The notes beneath the pieces are model-generated. The model saw only the letters and a list, made by a program, of their open reading frames with translations, had not been told where the DNA came from and made no database searches. DNA of 64,000 nt, from NCBI RefSeq assembly GCF_007741535.1, contig NZ_CP036525.1:3348001-3412000 (forward strand), written 5' to 3'. The stretch's first letter is position 1; the number at the start of each line of letters is the position of its first letter. A program made the translations under genes and the position numbers. This DNA comes from Rubripirellula lacrimiformis (lineage in GTDB: Bacteria; Planctomycetota; Planctomycetia; Pirellulales; Pirellulaceae). Shown one piece after another: positions 8,790 through 17,785 of the stretch.

Positions 8790-10271
8790 ATGTTTGTCCA
8801 AAAGCCGACGCCGGAAAACGATGATCGACCCAACATCGTGTTCATCATCACGGACCAGCAACGCTACGACACGATCGCTGCACTGGGGTTTCCGCATGTG
8901 GACACGCCTCATTTGGACCGACTGGTTCGCGAAGGCATCTCGTTTGACCAATGCCACGTCACGGCGGCATCCTGTGCGGCGGCCCGGGCTAGTTTGTTCA
9001 AAGGATACTATCCGCACACCACCGGCATTTTGAAGAACGCCGATACGTGGCGGCGCAGCTGGATCCAACTGCTGAACGATGCTGGCTATTACTGCACCAA
9101 CATTGGCAAAATGCACTCGTGGCCGTTCCAGAGCGAACTCGGATTTCACGAACGGTTTGTGGTCGAAAACAAGGACCGCTATCTGGAAGGTCGTTACTTT
9201 TTCGACGAATGGGACCGCGCACTTCGATACCGTGGTCTGGTCAAACAGCAGCGAGAATCGTATCGGAAACGGGCCGATTATACCGAGTCCTTGGGGGCCT
9301 TTGATTGGGAACTTCCCGACGACACGCACCCCGACGTGTTCGTCGGTGACATGGCCAAGTGGTGGATCGAATCGAAACCGAAGACCGGACCATTGTTCCT
9401 GCAGATCGGTTTTCCAGGGCCTCATCCGCCCTACGATCCGATCCCCCGCTACGCTGAACCGTACCTGAACAAGACGCTGCCGATGTTGGCGGTTTCCGAC
9501 GATGAATTGGATTCGCAACCGGCGGCGTTTCAGGAAATGCGTCAGCACAATTCCGAGGTGGATCACGATTCGGTCGTGATGCCGCTAGCGCCCTCGGACG
9601 CTCAACGCCACCGTCAACGCGCCTACTATCTGGCCAACGTGACGATGATCGATGAAAAGGTTGGCCAGATCATCGACGCGCTGGACGCCAAGGGATATCT
9701 GGACAACACGATCGTGATCTTCACCAGCGATCACGGCGACTGTTTGACCGACCATGGTCAGAGTCAGAAATGGACGATGTACGACCAGATCACTCGCGTT
9801 CCGATGATCGTCTGGGCGCCGGGGAAACGTTTTTCGGATCATCCCGGCGGGTTCGGCCCGGCACGGCGAATCGAGGGGTTGGTTCAACAGATGGACATCG
9901 GCCCGACCATCCTGCAGTGGGCGGGCATCGACGTGCCAAGCGACTGGGAAGCCCAATCGCTCGCCGCCGCCTTTGATCCCACCCAAACGCTAGCCGGGCG
10001 TCCTTACGTTTATTGCGAACAGGTGGGGGACGCTGTCTTGACGGGCGCCAACTTTGTGACCATGGTTCGCGACCGAACGCACAAACTTGTCCACTTCTTG
10101 GACCAGCCCGATGGGCAGCTCTTCGATTTGGTAGCGGATCCGGACGAAGTTCACAATTTGTGGAATCACCCGGCCGCTGCCAACCACCAAGACCGTTTGT
10201 TGACCGAACTTCGCGAATGGCGCATCCGCAGTGGTGTGCACACCAAGGATTGGTGTCAAGATTGGCGCTGA
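8790..10271 (+). CDS. Type I sulfatase (formylglycine-dependent)
   Basis: Arylsulfatase-family hydrolase of sulfate esters. NIVFIITDQQRYDT near the N-terminus supplies metal ligands, and SCAAARASLFKG is the C-x-A-x-R formylglycine motif, where the Cys is oxidised to the catalytic aldehyde. GYYCTNIGKMH is the second sulfatase signature, and TSDHGD completes the Ca-binding site. The protein is 493 aa and shows no signal peptide from the ATG at 8790, unusual for a family often exported. Sulfatases are abundant in marine planctomycetes degrading sulfated polysaccharides. The substrate is unknown. Confidence 0.94.
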   Translation: MFVQKPTPENDDRPNIVFIITDQQRYDTIAALGFPHVDTPHLDRLVREGISFDQCHVTAASCAAARASLFKGYYPHTTGILKNADTWRRSWIQLLNDAGYYCTNIGKMHSWPFQSELGFHERFVVENKDRYLEGRYFFDEWDRALRYRGLVKQQRESYRKRADYTESLGAFDWELPDDTHPDVFVGDMAKWWIESKPKTGPLFLQIGFPGPHPPYDPIPRYAEPYLNKTLPMLAVSDDELDSQPAAFQEMRQHNSEVDHDSVVMPLAPSDAQRHRQRAYYLANVTMIDEKVGQIIDALDAKGYLDNTIVIFTSDHGDCLTDHGQSQKWTMYDQITRVPMIVWAPGKRFSDHPGGFGPARRIEGLVQQMDIGPTILQWAGIDVPSDWEAQSLAAAFDPTQTLAGRPYVYCEQVGDAVLTGANFVTMVRDRTHKLVHFLDQPDGQLFDLVADPDEVHNLWNHPAAANHQDRLLTELREWRIRSGVHTKDWCQDWR

Positions 10272-10342
10272 TGCAACCGTTTGAATCCGACGAAATCCAA
10301 CTTTGTCACGCAGCGATCCTGTACTTCATTAAGGACCCCAAG

Positions 10343-12427
10343 ATGAGACTTATCGTTTTGATTGCCACCTTCGCGTTTGCATTGCTGGCGATGGTGCAGG
10401 ACACAGCCGCATTGGCCCAGGAAGCAACTGCGGGCCAAGACCAGGCATCCAACCAGGGCCAATCCGGTTCAACAGACAAGGTTGCCGGTATCGACCAGTC
10501 GTTGTTCAGCAAGGCCGTTTCACCGGGCCAGAACTTCTATCTGTATGCCAATCAGGTTTGGTTGGATAAGACCGCCATCCCCGGCGACAAATCCGACTAC
10601 GGCACGTTCACGATTCTGGACGACCTGACACGCCAACAGGTCCGTGTGCTGATTGAAACCGCTGCGGAAACCAAGAGTGCAAAAGGATCACCGGCGCAAA
10701 AGGTTGGGGACCTGTATCGCAGCGTCCTGGATGTCGATGCACGCGATCGCGCGGGCGTGGGGCCACTGGCGCCGATGCTGGAACTGATCGACTCGGCAAC
10801 CACCATCGATCAACTGGCCGCCCGCATGGGTCAGCTGAATCGGATGGGCGTCTATGGTCCGTTGGCACCCTACGTCGACGTCGATGCACGCAACAGTGAT
10901 TCGTACGCCGTGATGGTCACGCAAACCGGTCTGTCGCTACCCGATCGCGATTATTACCTGGAAGACGAGACTCGCTACGTCGAACTTCGCCAACAACTGA
11001 AAACCTACATCGCCGACATGTTGGGACTGCTGGGCACCCCGGCCGACCAAGCAACCGTCGATGCCATTTACGGGATCGAACACGCGATCGCTGAAAATCA
11101 GTGGTCCAAAACGGACAATCGCGACCCGGTCAAGACTTACAACAAGAAGTCCGCCGCTGAAATGAAGACGTTGCTGGGCGACTTCGATTGGGCTGCCTAC
11201 ACGCAATCGCTGGGTTTGGGCCAACAGGACGCGTTTGTGGTTCGCCAACCTAGTTACCTGGAAAACATCGGCAAGATGTTCGGCACCACTTCGTTGGATC
11301 ACTGGAAGGCGTATCTGCGACTGCGTGTGATCGATACCTACGGTGACAATCTAAGCGAAGCGATCGAAAAACGACATTTCGAATTTCACCGAACGGCCAT
11401 CAGCGGGATCACTGAACAGGAACCGATGTGGAAGCGCGGCGTCAACATCACCGGCAGCGTGCTGGGCGAATTGGTAGGGCAGCTTTACGTGGAAACTCAC
11501 TTCCGCCCCGAAGCCAAAAAACGCATGAACGAATTGGTCGACAACCTGAAAAAAGCGTTCGCCATCCGAATCGAATCTCGCGACTGGATGGGCGAAGGCA
11601 CCAAGAAACAGGCACTCGAAAAACTGTCGATGTTCACGACCAAGATCGGATACCCCGATCAGTGGAAAGATTATTCCGATCTGCAGATCGATTCGCCCGT
11701 GTTGGCCGATAACCTGATCGCCGCATCTGAGTTTGAAACCGCTCGCGAACAAAAGAAGTTGGGTGGTCCGATTGATCGCAACGAATGGCACATGACGCCG
11801 CAGACGATCAACGCCTATTACAACCCCACGATGAACGAAATCGTTTTCCCAGCCGCGATCCTGCAGCCGCCGTTTTTCAACCTAAAGGCTGACGACGCAG
11901 TCAATTACGGCGGAATCGGCGCCGTGATCGGCCACGAACTTTCGCACGGATTCGATGACAAGGGCAGCAAGTACGACGGCAAAGGCAACCTACGGATGTG
12001 GTGGACCGATTCCGATCGGGAAGAATTTGAACGCCGTGCCACCGGGCTGGTCGATCAATACAATTCTTTTGAACCCATCAAGGGAAACTTCGTCAACGGC
12101 GAGTTGACGCTTGGCGAAAATATCGGTGATCTTGGCGGCCTAAGCGTTGCCTACGAAGCCTATCGCCTGTCCCTGGATGGGAAGGAAGCACCCGTGATTG
12201 ATGGCTTGACCGGCGATCAACGTTTCTTTTTGGGTTGGTCCCAAATTTGGCGACGTTTGTATCGTGAACCCGAACTGCTGAAACGACTGGTAACCGACCC
12301 GCACAGCCCTAGCGAATATCGGGTGAACGGGATCGTGCGGAACATCGATGCGTGGTACGACGCATTCGGGATCACACCGGATTCCCCGTTGTACCTAGCA
12401 CCATCCGACCGCGTTCGGATTTGGTAA
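10343..12427 (+). CDS. M13-family zinc metallopeptidase (neprilysin/PepO-like), exported
   Basis: Zinc endopeptidase of the M13 family, 694 aa. VIGHELSHGFDDKG carries the HExxH zinc site and ENIGDLGGL carries the third ligand (ExxxD). NAYYNPTMNEIVFPAAILQPPFF is the conserved substrate-binding stretch just before it. The ATG at 10343 opens a clear signal peptide (MRLIVLIATFAFALLAMVQD, then an Ala-rich cleavage region); the frame continues 110 codons upstream into the sulfatase gene, and that part is not coding. It acts on peptides in the periplasm or outside the cell. It lies 71 bp after the sulfatase on the same strand. Confidence 0.95.
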   Translation: MRLIVLIATFAFALLAMVQDTAALAQEATAGQDQASNQGQSGSTDKVAGIDQSLFSKAVSPGQNFYLYANQVWLDKTAIPGDKSDYGTFTILDDLTRQQVRVLIETAAETKSAKGSPAQKVGDLYRSVLDVDARDRAGVGPLAPMLELIDSATTIDQLAARMGQLNRMGVYGPLAPYVDVDARNSDSYAVMVTQTGLSLPDRDYYLEDETRYVELRQQLKTYIADMLGLLGTPADQATVDAIYGIEHAIAENQWSKTDNRDPVKTYNKKSAAEMKTLLGDFDWAAYTQSLGLGQQDAFVVRQPSYLENIGKMFGTTSLDHWKAYLRLRVIDTYGDNLSEAIEKRHFEFHRTAISGITEQEPMWKRGVNITGSVLGELVGQLYVETHFRPEAKKRMNELVDNLKKAFAIRIESRDWMGEGTKKQALEKLSMFTTKIGYPDQWKDYSDLQIDSPVLADNLIAASEFETAREQKKLGGPIDRNEWHMTPQTINAYYNPTMNEIVFPAAILQPPFFNLKADDAVNYGGIGAVIGHELSHGFDDKGSKYDGKGNLRMWWTDSDREEFERRATGLVDQYNSFEPIKGNFVNGELTLGENIGDLGGLSVAYEAYRLSLDGKEAPVIDGLTGDQRFFLGWSQIWRRLYREPELLKRLVTDPHSPSEYRVNGIVRNIDAWYDAFGITPDSPLYLAPSDRVRIW

Positions 12428-12615
12428 GTCGTTGGACGTGTCGACTGGTGTCGGTGGACGATGGATCGGTGGACGATCGATCGTCGATTGGGGTTGGCTG
12501 ACATGTTGGCCATCCCAATGCGGGTCAGCGGCACCATCGGTTTGAACGATCAACGGTCCGCGGACGGATTCGCGGGCCAGCGACTCAACACAGCTCTTAT
12601 CCCACTGGGCAATGC

Positions 12616-13992
12616 ATGTCACCCGTCGAAACTGAAGTCAACCAGCGTCCTTGGGAAGAGCTTGCCCGGACGGTTGGAACCGGAAATTCAGAGACTGTCA
12701 AAGCCTATCTGGATACGCTTGCGTCGACCGAGCAGTCGCTAGCCCTGGATCGTCTCAGTGACGAAGAACGGCACGCGGTTTTGACCACGTTGGTTCCCGA
12801 GGATGCGGCGGACCTGGTCGCGCTGCTGCCGGACGTGCAGGCGATCGAACTGATCGAAGACCTGACGCCTGGCGAAGCGGCGGCGATCATTGACGAGTTG
12901 CCTAGCAACTTGAAGGCCGACTTGATCGGCGAACTAGAAGATGATGACGCGGCGGCGATTCTGAATGTGATGGAGCCGCAGGCCGCGGCCGACTGTTTGC
13001 GTCTGTCGGAATACGAAGACGACGAGGCGGGCGGGTTGATGGTGACCGAGATGCTGAAGTATCCGGTCACGTGGACCGGTGCCCAAGTGATCGCGGACCT
13101 GGGCGACAACGCCGACCTGTATCGTGATTACGACGTTCAGTACGCGTACCTTGTCGACGATCAGGAACGGTTGATCGGGGTGCTGCGGATGCGCGATCTG
13201 CTGCTTTCCAAACGCGGAACACCGATCATTGAAAATATGATCGCCAACCCATTGTCGGTCGAAGACAAATCCAAGATCGGCGAATTGATCGACCTGTTCG
13301 ATCGCCATCACTTCTTTGGCGTCCCGGTGGTCACGTCCACCGATGGTAAGCTGATCGGGGTGGTGCACCGCGCGGCCGTCGAAGAGGCGCGAGCCGAGCA
13401 ACATGATTCGGACTTTCTGAAAACTCAAGGGATCGTCGGCGGCGAAGAAATTCGATCGATGCCGTTGATCGTCCGGGCCCGCCGGCGGTTGGCTTGGCTT
13501 AGCGTCAACATCGTGCTGAACATGTTGGCCGCCAGTGTGATCGCGGTTTACCAGGACACGTTGTCGTCGGTGATCGCGTTGGCTGTGTTCCTGCCGATCA
13601 TCTCGGACATGTCCGGGTGCAGCGGAAATCAAGCGGTCGCGGTCAGCCTGCGAGAACTGTCGATGGGGCTGGTTCGCGAATCCGAATGGATGCGTGTTTG
13701 GTTGAAAGAAGTGTCCGTGGGGATGATCAACGGGCTGGCGCTCGGCGTCTTGATCGCCGGAGTCAGTTTCGTCTGGAAAGGCAACGTGTACCTGGGGCTG
13801 GTCGTCGGATTGGCGTTGTGCTTGAACACGATGATCGCGGTATCGATCGGTGGCCTCGTGCCGTTGGTGCTGAAGCGATTCAAAGTCGACCCGGCGATCG
13901 CAGCCGGTCCAATCCTGACCACGGTGACCGACATGTGCGGATTCTTTCTGGTGCTCAGCATCGCCAGTTCGATGTTGGACAAGCTGCAATAG
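12616..13992 (+). CDS. mgtE: MgtE magnesium transporter/channel
   Basis: Mg2+ channel of the MgtE family, 458 aa. The N-terminal MgtE_N superhelical domain carries acidic helical repeats (VPEDAADLVALLP, LEDDDAAAILNVM), followed by tandem CBS domains (about 135-260; MLKYPVTW, DDQERLIGVLRMRDLL, GKLIGVVHR). Five hydrophobic helices form the C-terminal pore, including LPIISDMSGCSGNQA and ITTVTDMCGFF-like segments around the ion path. The CBS and N domains sense cytosolic Mg2+ and gate the pore. The gene stands alone, with 188 bp before it and 243 bp after it. Confidence 0.95.
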   Translation: MSPVETEVNQRPWEELARTVGTGNSETVKAYLDTLASTEQSLALDRLSDEERHAVLTTLVPEDAADLVALLPDVQAIELIEDLTPGEAAAIIDELPSNLKADLIGELEDDDAAAILNVMEPQAAADCLRLSEYEDDEAGGLMVTEMLKYPVTWTGAQVIADLGDNADLYRDYDVQYAYLVDDQERLIGVLRMRDLLLSKRGTPIIENMIANPLSVEDKSKIGELIDLFDRHHFFGVPVVTSTDGKLIGVVHRAAVEEARAEQHDSDFLKTQGIVGGEEIRSMPLIVRARRRLAWLSVNIVLNMLAASVIAVYQDTLSSVIALAVFLPIISDMSGCSGNQAVAVSLRELSMGLVRESEWMRVWLKEVSVGMINGLALGVLIAGVSFVWKGNVYLGLVVGLALCLNTMIAVSIGGLVPLVLKRFKVDPAIAAGPILTTVTDMCGFFLVLSIASSMLDKLQ

Positions 13993-14235
13993 AACTTTGC
14001 TGCAGCTTCGAAAAAATGCGGACACTTATGTTCCTTCGCTGGACAACGCCGCTTTCGCTAGCCGTTTCGGCGCGAGCGGCCTGCTGATTGAGTGAGCCGT
14101 GATCGCGTGAGCGGCCGGGATTCCCCATTCCCCGTGGCCCATTGCCCGTGGCCTGACCGCCAGCGGCTCACCATTGCTGTCCACCATTCGAATGAATCAG
14201 CACGCCGCTAGCGCCACGATAGTGGCACTGTGCAG

Positions 14236-15285
14236 CTAACCGGATTTTGGCAACCACTGGGTCAGCCAGGAGGACAGATCGCCCTCGACGTCCAGGTCGA
14301 TCATGATCGCGGAAAGCGGTTTGCCGCCCAAGCGATCTGATTTCAGTTTGACCAAGTCTTTATGAGTGCAAACGACGCGATCGATTTGGCTTCCCAGGCT
14401 GGCAATCCATTCACGAATTTCGGCGACCGTGTCGGGCGAATAGGGATCGTGATCGCCAAGCTGTTTGGTGGCGATTGGCGTGGCACCGCACTGCCGCACG
14501 GTTTGCTGGAACGCGTCGGGGTTTCCGATGGCTGACAGGACAGCAACGTTCTGGCCGGCCAGCGTTTCGATTGGCAAGGTGGTCTGCGGATACTCACGCA
14601 GCCCGCTGGGGCGGTGCCGAGACCGGAACACAGGCAGCTTGGGATTCACGCTTCGGACGGTGGTTTCGATCGCTTGCAAATCCGATGGTGACACGGCGTC
14701 ACATCGTGTCACGATCACCAGGTCCGCGCGACCCAGGCCGGCGACGGGTTCACGCAGCAATCCGCGTGGCAGCAGGTATCCGAATCCGAACGGACAGGTC
14801 GCGTCGATCACGACGATGTCGGCGTCACGATGCAAACGTCGATGTTGAAAACCGTCGTCCATCAGGATCAGTTCGGCTTCCAATTCATCGACCGCGATCC
14901 GTGCGGCTTCGACGCGGTCAGGATCTTGGATGTGCGGCACGTCGGGCAACCGATCGTGCATCTCCATCGCTTCGTCGTTGACATCGTTTTCGCCACGTCC
15001 GTAACCGCGGCTGACGATCATCACTCGCACGCCCTGGGACCGAAACCATTTGGCCAAGTAGCACACAATCGGGGTTTTGCCCGTGCCACCGGTCGTCAGG
15101 TTTCCGACGCTGATGACGGGCACGCCTGCGGAGTGGATGGTGGTCTTGCCCGTGTCGTAGCCACGGTTTCGCCGGCCGACGACGATCCCGTAGGGGAGCG
15201 ATGCCAATCGCAGTGCGGTGCGGAACAAGCCGGCGGCAGGGCCGCGTCGCTTGCCGCTCATGATTCTTTGATGATCCCAATTCAT
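14236..15285 (-). CDS. lpxK: Tetraacyldisaccharide 4'-kinase (LpxK), lipid A biosynthesis
   Basis: Phosphorylates the 4' position of the lipid A disaccharide at the inner membrane. The P-loop VGNLTTGGTGKTP is diagnostic, and LILMDDGFQHRRLHRDADIV is the second family motif with catalytic Asp. RGLLREPVAGLGRADLVIVTR completes the family core. Length is about 349 aa, with an N-terminal helix (GLFRTALRLASLPYG) that usually associates with the membrane. The ATG at 15285 was taken; a GTG at 15294 is an alternative. LpxK supports an LPS-type outer membrane in this planctomycete. Confidence 0.94.
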   Translation of the reverse strand: MNWDHQRIMSGKRRGPAAGLFRTALRLASLPYGIVVGRRNRGYDTGKTTIHSAGVPVISVGNLTTGGTGKTPIVCYLAKWFRSQGVRVMIVSRGYGRGENDVNDEAMEMHDRLPDVPHIQDPDRVEAARIAVDELEAELILMDDGFQHRRLHRDADIVVIDATCPFGFGYLLPRGLLREPVAGLGRADLVIVTRCDAVSPSDLQAIETTVRSVNPKLPVFRSRHRPSGLREYPQTTLPIETLAGQNVAVLSAIGNPDAFQQTVRQCGATPIATKQLGDHDPYSPDTVAEIREWIASLGSQIDRVVCTHKDLVKLKSDRLGGKPLSAIMIDLDVEGDLSSWLTQWLPKSG

Positions 15286-15407
15286 GGTCGCCACGATAAC
15301 CGGTGGCAGCCGATCGCTACAGGTCGATGCCCGGTGTCAGATCAAGATCGCTGCGGAAACCATACAACCCGGGTATTTTGACTGCGGTGAATGTGTGCAG
15401 GTGCCCC

Positions 15408-15436
15408 GGACGGGCCCAATCGGGACTGTCCCGTCC
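15408..15436. promoter_or_regulatory. Hairpin upstream of icd
   Basis: GGACGGG (15408-15414) pairs with CCCGTCC (15430-15436) around a 15-nt loop, 60 bp before the isocitrate dehydrogenase start. It has no U-tract and so is not an obvious terminator. It may be a 5' leader structure or an operator. The role is speculative. Confidence 0.3.
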
Positions 15437-15496
15437 AGGTATTTCGATGGTACGATTTGCACACTCAGTTTGCATCGCGAATAGAAAGACCCCCAT

Positions 15497-17731
15497 ATGT
15501 CCGATCCGTCCACCAAAATCATCTACACCTACACCGACGAAGCCCCGGCACTGGCAACCCATTCGCTGTTGCCGATCGTGGGCGCCTACTGCGACGCAGT
15601 GGGTGTGAAAGTCGAAACCCGCGACATTTCTTTGGCGGCTCGGATTTTGGCGAATCTTTCGGATCATCTTAGCCCGGACCAGCAACGCCCCGATTCGCTC
15701 GCCGAACTGGGCGAACTCGCGAAAAGTCCGGAAGCCAACATTATCAAACTGCCGAACATCTCGGCCTCGATCCCGCAATTGAACGCTGCGATTAGCGAAC
15801 TGCAGTCCAAGGGATTTCCGATCCCGGACTTTCCGGATGACCCGCAATCGGATCAGGAAAAAACGATCCGGGGTCAATACGCGAAGGTGCTCGGAAGCGC
15901 CGTGAACCCTGTTCTGCGCGAAGGCAACTCGGACCGCCGTGTCGCGGCGCCGGTCAAAGAATACGCCCGCAAACACCCGCATTCGATGGGAAGTTGGTCG
16001 TCGGATTCGAAGACTCATGTCGATTCGATGGCGGACGAAGATTTCTACGGCAGCGAAAAATCGCACGTGATGGAAACGGCCGGCAAAATCCAGATCAAGT
16101 GGATCGGCAGCAACGGCGAGACCGCGGTCCTGAAAGACGGCCTGGCACTGCTAGATGGTGAAGTCATCGATGCGTCGGTGATGAGCAAGGATGCCCTGCG
16201 AGCGTTCTTGGCCAGCGCCATCGATGATGCCAAGAAACAAGACGTTTTGTTCTCGTTGCACATGAAGGCAACGATGATGAAAGTGTCCGACCCGATCATC
16301 TTCGGTCACTGCGTCAGCGTTTTCTACGCCGATGTGTTTGAAAAGCATGCCGCGTTGTTCGATGAAATCGGCGTGGACCCCAGCAACGGTATCGGCGACG
16401 TGTATGACAAAATCCAATCGCTAGATGCCTCCAAACAGGCCGAGGTCAAAGCGGATATCGAAGCGGTTTACGCGAAACGTCCTTCGCTAGCGATGGTCGA
16501 TTCGGATAAGGGCATCACCAACCTGCATGTGCCCAGTGACGTCATCATCGATGCTTCGATGCCTGCGGCAATTCGGTCGTCTGGCAAAATGTGGGGCGCC
16601 GATGGAAAACTGCATGACATGAAAGCGGTCATCCCCGATCGCTGCTATGCCGGCATCTATCAAGCGACGATCGATTTCTGCAAAGCCAACGGTGCGTTTG
16701 ACGTCACCACGATGGGCAGCGTTGCGAACGTCGGGCTGATGGCTCAGAAAGCCGAAGAATACGGATCGCACGACAAGACTTTCGAAATCGCTGGCGACGG
16801 CAAGGTCCAAGTGATCGATCCGGCGGGCAACGTTTTGATGGAACACGAAGTCCGAAAAGGCGACGTGTGGCGGATGTGTCAAACCAAGGACATTCCGATC
16901 CGCGACTGGGTTCGATTGGCCGTCGCGCGAGCACGAGCCACCGGGTCGCCAGCCATTTTCTGGTTGGACGAAAACCGGGCTCACGATGCGAATCTGATTC
17001 AGAAAGTCACCGCGTACTTGCCCGAGCACGACACCGATGGACTGGAAATTTCCATCATGTCGCCCAACGATGCGGCCACCCAGTCGTGCCAGCGTGCGAA
17101 GGACGGCAAGGACACGATTTCTGTCACCGGGAACGTGCTGCGTGACTATCTGACCGATTTGTTTCCCATCCTAGAACTGGGCACCAGCGCCAAAATGCTT
17201 TCGATCGTGCCGCTGTTGGCTGGCGGTGGACTGTTTGAAACCGGTGCCGGCGGATCGGCTCCGAAACACGTCCAGCAATTGGTCGACGAAGGCCACCTGC
17301 GTTGGGATTCCTTGGGCGAATTCTTGGCGATCGCAGTGTCGCTAGAAGACTTGGCCGAAAAGACCAAGAGTGCCGACATCCAGGTGTTGGCATCGACCCT
17401 GAATTCGGCAACGTCGCGGCTGCTGGACGAAAACAAATCGCCTGGCCGCAAAGTTGGCGAATTGGACAACCGCGGCAGCCATTTCTACCTGGCCCTGTAT
17501 TGGTCCGAAGCGTTGGCGGCACAGTCCGACAGCCCTGCCCTGCAGTCCAAGTTCAGTGAACTGGCCAAGACGCTTGCCGAAAACGAAAGCAAGATCTTGG
17601 AACAACTTTCCGCCGCCCAGGGCAAGCCAACCGATTTGGGTGGTTACTACCTGGCGGACGAATCCAAGATTCGATCGGCGATGCGTCCAAGCGGAACGCT
17701 GAACGCAGCCATCGAAACGTTGGCTAGCTAG
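15497..17731 (+). CDS. icd: Monomeric NADP-dependent isocitrate dehydrogenase
   Basis: Converts isocitrate to 2-oxoglutarate with NADP in the TCA cycle. The length (744 aa) and overall sequence match the monomeric IDH type (IDH-II, ~740 aa), not the 45-kDa dimeric enzyme. Recognisable segments are [20 protein letters not shown] at the N-terminus, [28 protein letters not shown] and [13 protein letters not shown]. The ATG at 15497 is the family start. It stands alone, with a 202-bp leader region containing a small hairpin. Confidence 0.96.
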   Translation: MSDPSTKIIYTYTDEAPALATHSLLPIVGAYCDAVGVKVETRDISLAARILANLSDHLSPDQQRPDSLAELGELAKSPEANIIKLPNISASIPQLNAAISELQSKGFPIPDFPDDPQSDQEKTIRGQYAKVLGSAVNPVLREGNSDRRVAAPVKEYARKHPHSMGSWSSDSKTHVDSMADEDFYGSEKSHVMETAGKIQIKWIGSNGETAVLKDGLALLDGEVIDASVMSKDALRAFLASAIDDAKKQDVLFSLHMKATMMKVSDPIIFGHCVSVFYADVFEKHAALFDEIGVDPSNGIGDVYDKIQSLDASKQAEVKADIEAVYAKRPSLAMVDSDKGITNLHVPSDVIIDASMPAAIRSSGKMWGADGKLHDMKAVIPDRCYAGIYQATIDFCKANGAFDVTTMGSVANVGLMAQKAEEYGSHDKTFEIAGDGKVQVIDPAGNVLMEHEVRKGDVWRMCQTKDIPIRDWVRLAVARARATGSPAIFWLDENRAHDANLIQKVTAYLPEHDTDGLEISIMSPNDAATQSCQRAKDGKDTISVTGNVLRDYLTDLFPILELGTSAKMLSIVPLLAGGGLFETGAGGSAPKHVQQLVDEGHLRWDSLGEFLAIAVSLEDLAEKTKSADIQVLASTLNSATSRLLDENKSPGRKVGELDNRGSHFYLALYWSEALAAQSDSPALQSKFSELAKTLAENESKILEQLSAAQGKPTDLGGYYLADESKIRSAMRPSGTLNAAIETLAS

Positions 17732-17785
17732 TTCCGCCGCAGTGAACGGATTCGTAGCGGCGCGACTCGGCAGCGATCGACGCCG

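Noticed and set aside
10013-10342. 110-codon N-terminal extension of the M13 peptidase
   Set aside because: It overlaps the sulfatase gene in another frame and precedes a clear signal peptide at 10343.
13993-14235. Possible RNA or gene in the GC-rich gap between mgtE and lpxK
   Set aside because: Only short direct repeats (CCCCGTGGCC, GCCCGTGGCC) were seen; no stable structure or open frame.
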